This document shows, one piece after another, positions 1 to 4,897 of a DNA stretch of 5,536 bases; position 1 is the stretch's first letter; each line of letters begins with the position of its first letter. Both the position numbers and the translations under genes were made by a program. The stretch lies in NCBI GenBank assembly GCA_022402505.1, contig JAKRSE010000393.1, positions 1 through 5,536 of the forward strand, in the 5' to 3' direction. The notes beneath the pieces are model-generated. The model searched no databases. It was not told where the DNA came from and saw only the letters and a list, made by a program, of their open reading frames with translations. The DNA comes from Fimbriimonadaceae bacterium (lineage in GTDB: Bacteria; Armatimonadota; Fimbriimonadia; Fimbriimonadales; Fimbriimonadaceae).

Positions 1-222
1 GCGCCCTACACGCCGAGCTACGTCAAGGCGCCGCAGGGCCTCGCCGAGGGGCTGGACGGCTGGCACGGCAACGCCAAGCTCCGGAAGAATTCGCCGCTGG
101 AATCCCGCCCCCTCTTTCTCGCCTTCTTCCTGGGCATTGTGACCCTGAAGAAGATGAGGCCCGAGGCGATTTCGGTCGAAGCCGAGCTCGACCGCCTCTA
201 CGAATCGGCCTTCAAGCGTTGA
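1..222 (+). CDS. 3' end of an unrecognised protein gene (partial)
   Basis: Frame 1 is open from the left edge to a TGA at 220-222, giving the last 73 residues of a protein whose start lies outside the window. The visible tail reads as a normal soluble C-terminus. It has a Tyr/Pro-rich stretch (PYTPSY), then GLDGWHGNAKLRK, a hydrophobic patch (LFLAFFLGIVTL, about residues 38-49) and a charged helix-like end (EAELDRLYESAFKR). I do not recognise the family and assign no function. The hydrophobic patch is only about 12 residues, too short for a confident membrane span. The last 11 bases overlap the 3' end of the convergent ATPase gene. That it is real coding sequence is supported by the uninterrupted frame, the balanced residue composition and the stop lying exactly at the junction with the neighbouring gene. 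Confidence 0.6.
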   Translation, partial: APYTPSYVKAPQGLAEGLDGWHGNAKLRKNSPLESRPLFLAFFLGIVTLKKMRPEAISVEAELDRLYESAFKR

Positions 223-1165
223 GCTCGGAAGGCGCAGCCAGGCGGCAGGCGCACACGCCGTCCGGGAGCCGGTGGGCCGGAGGGTCCTGCCCGCAGATGT
301 CGATGCGGTGGCCGCAGCGGGGAGCGAAGGCGCAGCCCTCACCAATTTCGCCGGGCATCGGCGGGCGGCCCGGGATCACCTTCAGCCGATTCAGCGCATG
401 GTCCGGCATGGAATCGAGCAGCCCGATCGTGTAGGGGTGCATGGGCCGACGCAGCACCCGCTCGGCCGATCCCGATTCCACCACTCGACCCGCATAGAAG
501 ACCGCCACCTGCTCCGACATCGCGCCGATGACCCCGATGTCGTGGCTGATCAGGACCACCGTCGTGCCCGTCTCCCTCTGCATCTCCCGCAGCAGCCGCA
601 GAATCTGAGCCTGCAGGGTCACGTCCAGGGCCGTGGTCGGCTCATCGGCGATCAACAGCCGAGGACGGGCCGCGAAGGCGATGGCGATGACCACCCGCTG
701 CCGCTGGCCTCCGCTCAGCCGGTGCGGATGCTTGCGGGCCGAACCCTCCGGATCGGGAATCCCGACCCGCTCCAGCATCTCCACCGCCTTGCGACGAGCC
801 TCGTCCGGACCCGCCTTCTGGTGCAGTCGGTAGACCTCGGCGATCTGGTCTCCCACCCGCATCATCGGATTCAGGCTGGTGAACGGGTCCTGCATGACCA
901 GAGCGATCTCGCGGCCCCGGAGGCTGCGCCACTCCGATTCGGAAGCCCGGCTCAGGTCTCGACCCCCCAGGCGAATCGAGCCCGATTCGACCGCCGCACC
1001 GGGAGGGAGCATCCCCATCAGGGCCAGGGCCGTCATCGACTTGCCGCAGCCGGACTCTCCGACGATCCCCAGAGTGCCGCCTTCGGCCACCTCCAGGTCC
1101 ACCCCTCGCAGAATCGGAACCCCGCGGATGGAGACCCGCAGCCCCTCGACCTGCAGAAAAGACAT
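212..1165 (-). CDS. DppD/OppD-type peptide ABC transporter ATP-binding protein
   Basis: This 317-residue cytoplasmic ATPase would power an oligopeptide/dipeptide (or nickel/oligosaccharide) importer of the Dpp/Opp class. Visible motifs are Walker A GESGCGKS (36-43), Q-loop Q92 in MQDPFTSLNP, signature LSGGQRQR (150-157), Walker B RLLIADEP with catalytic E175, D-loop ALD (179-181) and switch H208 in ISHD. After about residue 232 comes the extension typical of the oligopeptide subgroup (HPYTIGLL near 243-250, then a cysteine cluster at 278, 284, 291, 305 and 307 in CAFAPRC...C...CAC). The length matches the family. The ATG at 1163-1165 directly precedes the conserved start of the domain; no Shine-Dalgarno is visible upstream. 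It stands alone: no permease, DppF partner or binding protein adjoins it, so its partners must be encoded elsewhere. Class assignment is firm, substrate is unknown. Confidence 0.95.
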   Translation of the reverse strand: MSFLQVEGLRVSIRGVPILRGVDLEVAEGGTLGIVGESGCGKSMTALALMGMLPPGAAVESGSIRLGGRDLSRASESEWRSLRGREIALVMQDPFTSLNPMMRVGDQIAEVYRLHQKAGPDEARRKAVEMLERVGIPDPEGSARKHPHRLSGGQRQRVVIAIAFAARPRLLIADEPTTALDVTLQAQILRLLREMQRETGTTVVLISHDIGVIGAMSEQVAVFYAGRVVESGSAERVLRRPMHPYTIGLLDSMPDHALNRLKVIPGRPPMPGEIGEGCAFAPRCGHRIDICGQDPPAHRLPDGVCACRLAAPSELNA

Positions 1166-1212
1166 GAAGAATCAGTATTACCGAAGCGACGAATTCCGGT
1201 ATAGTCCCACTG
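1166..1212. promoter_or_regulatory. 47-bp divergent promoter region
   Basis: This spacer separates the divergent start codons of the ATPase (minus) and the response regulator (plus), so it should hold promoters for both. On the plus strand TTACCG (1178-1183) and TATAGT (1200-1205) form a plausible core with a 16-nt spacer. On the minus strand AATACT (plus positions 1174-1179) lies 8 nt before the ATPase ATG and is a weaker -10 candidate with no clear -35. If both are used, the two cores overlap at 1178-1179. No obvious operator palindrome is present. Confidence 0.45.
1178..1205 (+). promoter_or_regulatory. Predicted promoter for a leaderless response-regulator mRNA
   Basis: TTACCG at 1178-1183 and TATAGT at 1200-1205 (5 of 6 matches to TATAAT) are separated by 16 nt. 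Only 7 nt (1206-1212) lie between the -10 hexamer and the ATG at 1213. Transcription normally starts about 7 nt after the -10, which here falls on or beside the ATG. There is no purine-rich ribosome binding site, so a leaderless transcript is the simplest reading. The -35 match is weak (3 of 6). Confidence 0.5.
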
Positions 1213-1875
1213 ATGTCATCCACGATTCGTGTCGTCGTTGCCGACGACGAACCGGCATACCGGAGCGCGATCCAAAGGACGCTCACGCTGATGCCGGAAT
1301 GCCAGCTCCTTGCCGTCTGCAAGGATGGGCAGGAGGCTCTGGACGCCTGTCTGGCCGACCCGCCCGACGTCATCCTCACCGATATCAACATGCCCAAGAT
1401 GGACGGCCTCGAGCTGATGCGCCGTCTGCAGAAGAAGGAAGGCGACATCAAGATCGTGGTCCTGACCATCAACGACGATGAAGAGACCGTGTTCGAAGCC
1501 TTCCGATGCGGAGCCCTGGGCTACCTGCTGAAGACCTCCACGCCGCAGGAAGTGATCGACGGGATCCGGCTGGCCCACCGAGGCGAGGCGAAGATCACCC
1601 CGAAGATCGCCACCAAGGTCATCGAAGACTTCCGCCGCGTGAAGGACGACGATGAGACCGACGACACCGAGCTCTACGTCCTTTCCGACCGGGAAACGGA
1701 GATTCTGGAGCTCATCGCCAAGGGTCTGCGAAACAAGGAGATCGCCAACCATCTCAGCATTGCCGAGAAGACGGTCAAGAACCACGTCAGCAACATCCTC
1801 AAGGCTCTCCAGGTCAACAGTCGCACCGAAGCGGCCATGAAGGCGGTCAAGGCGAAGCTCGTCCAGGGAAACTGA
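1213..1875 (+). CDS. NarL/FixJ-family two-component response regulator
   Basis: The 220-residue protein is a DNA-binding response regulator. The receiver domain (about 4-120) has the acidic pair D11-D12, phosphoacceptor D57 in LTDINMPKMDG, T85 at the end of the VVLT strand and K107 in the LLKTSTPQEV loop, so the key phosphotransfer residues are intact. An acidic linker (about 140-155, DDDETDDTE) leads to a LuxR/GerE helix-turn-helix (about 157-208). That domain contains LSDRETEILELIAKGLRNKEIA, AEKTVKNHVSNILKAL and a final NSRTEA. Length is typical. No histidine kinase gene adjoins it, so it is an orphan in this window and its signal is unknown. The ATG at 1213 fits the domain start and lies just after a -10-like hexamer. 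A strong terminator downstream (1968-2002) suggests a monocistronic transcript. Target genes cannot be inferred. Confidence 0.95.
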   Translation: MSSTIRVVVADDEPAYRSAIQRTLTLMPECQLLAVCKDGQEALDACLADPPDVILTDINMPKMDGLELMRRLQKKEGDIKIVVLTINDDEETVFEAFRCGALGYLLKTSTPQEVIDGIRLAHRGEAKITPKIATKVIEDFRRVKDDDETDDTELYVLSDRETEILELIAKGLRNKEIANHLSIAEKTVKNHVSNILKALQVNSRTEAAMKAVKAKLVQGN

Positions 1876-1967
1876 CCGCGCCGGGGTGGGCAACGGCGGA
1901 CGACGACTGATCTCCCTGCAAACCAAATTCTCCGAGACGGCCCCCACCGGCCCTCGGCCTGAACCCG
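1876..1967. other. Untranslated 3' region of the response regulator
   Basis: These 92 bases between the response-regulator stop and the terminator hold no convincing gene. Short open frames exist but run through the terminator hairpin with skewed composition. The segment is probably a 3' untranslated region. It carries CTCCGAGACG (1930-1939), which recurs directly before the glycosidase start codon (2022-2031). Confidence 0.5.
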
Positions 1968-2002
1968 AAAACGCACCGCGGCTCCGCTCCGGTGCGTTTT
2001 TT
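1968..2002 (+). terminator. Intrinsic terminator after the response regulator
   Basis: A perfect 11-bp stem (1968-1978 paired with 1990-2000; inner part ACGCACCG/CGGTGCGT) encloses an 11-nt GC-rich loop (1979-1989). A run of six T (1997-2002) follows the GC part of the stem. This is a classic Rho-independent terminator on the plus strand, 92 bp after the response-regulator stop. The upstream A-run gives only four T on the other strand, so reverse activity would be weaker, and no minus-strand gene ends here. Confidence 0.9.
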
Positions 2003-2017
2003 CTTGCGGGTTTCCGC

Positions 2018-2023
2018 TATCCT
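2018..2023 (+). promoter_or_regulatory. Candidate -10 element of the GH5-like gene
   Basis: TATCCT lies 8 nt before the ATG at 2032 and follows CCGC, much as the response-regulator -10 (TATAGT) follows CCGG. A standard 17-nt spacing would put the -35 at 1995-2000, inside the right arm and T-run of the upstream terminator; no good TTGACA match is there. The region before the ATG (CCGAGACG) contains no convincing ribosome binding site. A leaderless start from this element is an inference. Confidence 0.35.
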
Positions 2024-2031
2024 CCGAGACG

Positions 2032-3039
2032 ATGCGACTCGGCTCCGGCTTCAACGTTCAGTGGATCTTCCATCACACGCCCGGACGGCCCGCGGCCGAA
2101 GTGGACCGCCGGATGCTCGACTGGATCGCCCGACGCGGCTTCAACTTCGTCCGGGTCGCCTCAAGCTACCGCTACTGGACCCGCGACTTCGACTACCTGA
2201 ACCCGGACCTCGCCTTCTTCGACTGGGTGGACGGCTGCCTCGCCGAATGCCGGATGCGGGGAATCCACCTCTGCTTCAACATTCACCGAGCGCCCGGCTA
2301 CTGCATCAACGAAGACCGCAATTCACCCGAAAGGCACATCCTCTGGACCGACGCTCCGGCTCAGGACGGCTTCGCCCACCAGTGGGCCGCACTCGCCGAA
2401 CGCTATCGCGGAGTCCCGGCCGCCGACCTCAGCTTCGACCTGCTGAACGAGCCGCCGGAACTCGGCCGCGACGGGTTCACCGAAGACATCCCTGAAGCGC
2501 TGATGCGCCGCGTCATCGCCGGAATCCGGGCCGCCGATCCCGACCGCCCGATCATCCTGGACGGGATCGCCGGAGGACACATCGCCATCCCCGAACTGGC
2601 CGACGCGGCCGACGTCCACTCCACCCGCGGCTACATGCCCATGACTCTCAGCCATCAGGGCGCGGGTTGGTGGACCGGGTGGAAGGAATGGCCGGAGCCC
2701 GTCTGGCCGGGCGCACTGTTCGACGGTCGAACCTGGGACCGAGCGGCTCTCCGCGACTACTACGAGCCCTGGCGAGCGGTCCAGGCAGCCGGCACCGCCG
2801 TCCACGTCGGCGAGTTCGGCTGCTACAACCAGGTCGACAACGACACCGCCCTCGCCTGGTTCAAGGACCTGCTGGGAGTGTTTCAGGAGTTCGGCTGGAA
2901 CTACGGGCTCTGGGGCTTTGAAGGCGCGTTCGGCATCGTGAAACATGGCCGCCCGGGAGCGGTCTACGAGGACCTGGACGGCTACGAAGTGGACCGAGCC
3001 CTGCTCGATCTTCTGCTGGAACACCGGACTGAAGTCTGA
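2032..3039 (+). CDS. GH5-like (clan GH-A) glycoside hydrolase, no signal peptide
   Basis: The 335-residue protein looks like a retaining beta-glycosidase with a TIM-barrel fold, of the cellulase/GH5 type. Ordered landmarks are GFNV near the start, FNFVRVA with R41, FNIHRAPGY with H85, FDLLNEP with proposed acid/base E140, then DVHSTRGYMPMTLSHQG (H196, Y201), similar to the family's H-x-Y-x-P...THQG segment. VHVGEFGCY carries proposed nucleophile E261, and GLWGFEGAFGIV supplies the late aromatic W294. Both catalytic glutamates are present, so it should be active. Substrate is uncertain (beta-glucan, mannan or a glycoside). The ATG at 2032 begins directly with barrel strand 1 and no in-frame start lies just upstream. 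There is no secretion signal and the predicted location is the cytoplasm, unlike most cellulases of this family, which suggests action on imported oligosaccharides. The HicB-like gene follows after 37 bp. Confidence 0.9.
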   Translation: MRLGSGFNVQWIFHHTPGRPAAEVDRRMLDWIARRGFNFVRVASSYRYWTRDFDYLNPDLAFFDWVDGCLAECRMRGIHLCFNIHRAPGYCINEDRNSPERHILWTDAPAQDGFAHQWAALAERYRGVPAADLSFDLLNEPPELGRDGFTEDIPEALMRRVIAGIRAADPDRPIILDGIAGGHIAIPELADAADVHSTRGYMPMTLSHQGAGWWTGWKEWPEPVWPGALFDGRTWDRAALRDYYEPWRAVQAAGTAVHVGEFGCYNQVDNDTALAWFKDLLGVFQEFGWNYGLWGFEGAFGIVKHGRPGAVYEDLDGYEVDRALLDLLLEHRTEV

Positions 3040-3060
3040 TTCGGACGGCCCGGGGAACTC

Positions 3061-3067
3061 GGTGGAG
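3061..3067 (+). promoter_or_regulatory. Shine-Dalgarno site for the HicB-like gene
   Basis: GGTGGAG ends 9 nt before the ATG at 3077. It is a good Shine-Dalgarno sequence and decides the start, because the same frame is open further upstream through the end of the glycosidase gene. It contrasts with the response-regulator and glycosidase genes, which show no such site. Confidence 0.7.
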
Positions 3068-3076
3068 AATGCAGCC

Positions 3077-3292
3077 ATGCAACGGAAGATCACCATCGTG
3101 ACGGAGCCGGCCGAGGAGGGCGGATTCACGGCCTGGATTCTTGAAGTGCCGGGGGCCATCTCCGAGGGGGAGACGATCGAGGAGGCCCGGGAAATGGTCT
3201 TGGATGCCTTGAAGGAACTGAGCCTGGCTCGACACGGGTCGCAAAAAGATAAGCCGGAACGCCCGACCGGGACTCCGCCTCCGCAAGATTGA
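3077..3292 (+). CDS. HicB-like small protein (antitoxin-fold), solitary
   Basis: This 71-residue protein resembles the partial RNase H-like fold of HicB-family antitoxins. It has an opening beta strand KITIVTEPAEEGGFTAWI (4-21), then the family signature VPGAISEGETIEEA (24-37) and a helix EAREMVLDALKELSL (36-50). A charged, proline-rich tail (51-71, ending TPPPQD) follows. The helix-turn-helix or ribbon-helix-helix domain that many HicB proteins carry is absent. The ATG at 3077 is supported by GGTGGAG upstream and by the domain start. HicB normally pairs with the small RNase toxin HicA. No HicA-like frame lies directly before (the glycosidase) or after (a convergent gene), so a toxin-antitoxin role is doubtful. 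Solitary proteins of this fold are common and mostly uncharacterised. Probably cotranscribed with the glycosidase. Confidence 0.8.
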   Translation: MQRKITIVTEPAEEGGFTAWILEVPGAISEGETIEEAREMVLDALKELSLARHGSQKDKPERPTGTPPPQD

Positions 3293-3327
3293 TCGCCCCC
3301 GGATTCAGGGGATGGCGGAGGTCAATC
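3287..3327. other. Imperfect hairpin between convergent 3' ends
   Basis: GATTGA (3287-3292) pairs with TCAATC (3322-3327). Inside it CGCC (3294-3297) pairs with GGCG (3314-3317) and CCC (3298-3300) with GGG (3309-3311), leaving an 8-nt loop and small bulges. The left arm contains the HicB-like stop (3290-3292) and the right arm the ThuA-like stop (3322-3324, minus strand). It may act as a shared 3' end or terminator for both transcripts, but no T-run follows on either side, so standard intrinsic termination is not shown. Confidence 0.4.
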
Positions 3328-4122
3328 CTCCAGTCGTCCGGCCCAGCGGATTCCGCCGAGGAGATGCCGTCGGAAGTCCGGCTCGGCGAAGCTCTCCTTG
3401 GTGTGCCCGCCGCCCGTATACCAGCTTCGCCCACCGTCGATCTGAGCGCACCAGGCGATCGGATGATCGTCGCCCATCGTGTGGCCCTGGTAGCTGGCGG
3501 GGTCCAGCTTGAGCAGAATCCGGGTGCCGGCCGCGGGGACCGAACGGTAGTCGTACCACTCGTCCGTTCGATTCCACTCGAGCCCAAGGTGCTTCGTGCT
3601 GGGATGGGTGCGATCGACGACCCAGATCTTGGCCGGCTGAATGTGAGGATGCGACCGGAAGTAGGCGCCGACCAGCCGCCCGTACCACTCCCACCCGTAC
3701 TCGGTGTCGGCGGCCGCGTGGATGCCCACAAAGCCGTTGCCGCGGCGGATGAACCGCTCCATCGCCTCCTGCTGCTCGCGGTTCAGGATGTCGCCCGTGG
3801 TGTTCAGGAAGACGATGACGCGGAAGTCGCGCAGGCCGGCGTCGGCGCAGACATCCGAGTCCTCGGTCGCGACCGTCTCCCAGCCGCCCTCGGAACCCAG
3901 CGCCTTCAGAGTCTCGATGCCGGTGGGGATGCTGTCATGCCGAAAGCCGGCGGTCTTGGAGAAGACGAGGATCTTCATTTTCGGTTGGGTTGCCGGAACA
4001 ACCGGAAGGATGTTGGCCGACAGATGGACCTGGCCGCCAGACCGCGCGGGCAGACAATGCCCCGAACACATGTGGCCGGGAGCAGGCCCGAGCGCGAGGG
4101 CGAGGAGAGCGCCGGTGATCAT
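3322..4122 (-). CDS. ThuA-like domain protein
   Basis: The core (residues 49-266) matches the ThuA-like family, a class I glutamine-amidotransferase-like fold linked to trehalose and other sugar use; the reaction is not well defined. Landmarks are ILVFSKTAGFRHDSIPTG (51-68), VIVFLNTTGDIL, then RRGNGFVGIHAAADTEYGWEWYGRLVGAYFRSHP and EWNRTDEWYDY. The end has GDDHPIAWC and GGRSWYTGGGHTKESF, with LLGGIRWA at the C-terminus. Two starts are possible. The ATG at 4120-4122 adds a 48-residue N-terminus with a short hydrophobic run (ALLALAL, 5-11) and an H-M-C-S-G-H-C cluster (17-23), perhaps a poor signal peptide lacking a positive n-region. The ATG at 3976-3978 begins at the core but has no ribosome binding site. 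I kept the upstream start because it lies 13 bp after the pxpC-like stop; an in-frame stop at 4129-4131 excludes a longer form. Likely the last gene of the pxp operon. Confidence 0.9.
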   Translation of the reverse strand: MITGALLALALGPAPGHMCSGHCLPARSGGQVHLSANILPVVPATQPKMKILVFSKTAGFRHDSIPTGIETLKALGSEGGWETVATEDSDVCADAGLRDFRVIVFLNTTGDILNREQQEAMERFIRRGNGFVGIHAAADTEYGWEWYGRLVGAYFRSHPHIQPAKIWVVDRTHPSTKHLGLEWNRTDEWYDYRSVPAAGTRILLKLDPASYQGHTMGDDHPIAWCAQIDGGRSWYTGGGHTKESFAEPDFRRHLLGGIRWAGRLED

Positions 4123-4135
4123 CTCAACTCAGACT

Positions 4136-4897
4136 CTACACCAGGCCGAGCTCAATGATCCGCCCGACTGCCCTGCGAAACTCATCAATCCACCCCGAGA
4201 GGTCCGGTTCCTCAAGCCCAAGAACCACGCGTGACCCTGGGACAGCCCGGGCCAGGCGGGCGAGGGAAGCATCGGTCAGGCAGCCGGCCAAGGGGTATCC
4301 CCCCGTCACCGGCCCCTCCGGACCATGCACCAACAGGCTGCCATCCGGGGGGCGCTGCACCGCACCGAGATGGCTGGGCAGACTCTCGGCCAGGGGCGGC
4401 GGAGCAGGCAGACCGCCGTCCAACCGGATGCCCTGAGCCGACTGGTTCAGGCCGACGGTCCACTCGGTGCCCAAGAGGTCCGGATCGGCATCCTCGACAA
4501 CGAGCGTGGCCGACTGAGGCATTTCCGGGAGGTCGAGACCGAGAGGACCCGAGCGCCCCGGCCGAGCGGGCTCGGCATGGATCCAGGCCCTCGGCGACGC
4601 TCCGGGTTCGCGGCTCAGGTCGAACCGCCTTCCCGGCTCGGAAAGCAGAATGGCCGGGGCCCGGACCCCATCCACCCGCCAGCCTTCCCCCCAAACAGCG
4701 AGGCGCATCCAGGCTTCGGTCTGCAGCCTGGCCACCGAACCGACCCGGAGCGAGGTCAGCTCGCCGAAGTCGCCGCCGGACCAAATCCCCTCGTCCAAAG
4801 GACTCCAGGCCCCGCCCGGCGGCACGCCCAGCGACCTTCGACCGGGACGGCGACGTCCCCAGCGGATCGCCTCTCCCGGATCGACGGCCAGGCTCAC
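4136..4897 (-). CDS. pxpC: PxpC-like 5-oxoprolinase subunit (KipA/AHS2 family), compact
   Basis: The 253-residue protein belongs to the PxpC/KipA carboxyltransferase-like family. PxpC normally works with PxpA and PxpB to convert 5-oxoproline plus ATP to glutamate in the cytoplasm. The N-terminus has GRRRPGRRSLGVPPGGAWSPLD (14-35), matching the family's RPGYRHLGVPxGGAMDPLA. The best conserved part is near the C-terminus: EWTVGLNQSAQGIRLDG (145-161), HLGAVQRPPDGSLLV (176-190) and GPVTGGYPLAGCL (195-207). The middle is condensed: the family's GSRSTD-type segment and surrounding strands are not recognisable, and total length is about 50-80 residues below the usual 300-330. The start overlaps the pxpA stop in ATGA (4894-4897), implying translational coupling. 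PxpB, usually located between the two, is absent here. Family assignment is good; oxoprolinase activity of this short form is uncertain. Confidence 0.82.
   Translation of the reverse strand: MSLAVDPGEAIRWGRRRPGRRSLGVPPGGAWSPLDEGIWSGGDFGELTSLRVGSVARLQTEAWMRLAVWGEGWRVDGVRAPAILLSEPGRRFDLSREPGASPRAWIHAEPARPGRSGPLGLDLPEMPQSATLVVEDADPDLLGTEWTVGLNQSAQGIRLDGGLPAPPPLAESLPSHLGAVQRPPDGSLLVHGPEGPVTGGYPLAGCLTDASLARLARAVPGSRVVLGLEEPDLSGWIDEFRRAVGRIIELGLV

Noticed and set aside
272..1204. Long plus-strand open frame of 310 codons
   Set aside because: It is antisense to the clearly identified ATPase gene. It has abundant Arg, His and Gln, no recognisable domain, and arises from GC-rich codon structure.
642..1472. 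Minus-strand frame of 276 codons spanning the ATPase and the response regulator
   Set aside because: It crosses two recognised genes in the wrong frame and is rich in Gly, Arg and Ser without any domain.
1216..1947. Minus-strand frame of 243 codons
   Set aside because: It is the antisense shadow of the response regulator, which has intact motifs on the other strand.
2323..3159. Minus-strand frame of 278 codons
   Set aside because: It is antisense to the GH5-like gene and shows no family motif.
3988..4003. Short inverted repeat GGTTG/CAACC inside the ThuA-like N-terminal region
   Set aside because: The 5-bp stem with 6-nt loop is too short to support a regulatory call in GC-rich coding sequence.
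3289..4158. Plus-strand frame of 289 codons
   Set aside because: It is antisense to the ThuA-like gene, whose conserved motifs settle the coding strand.
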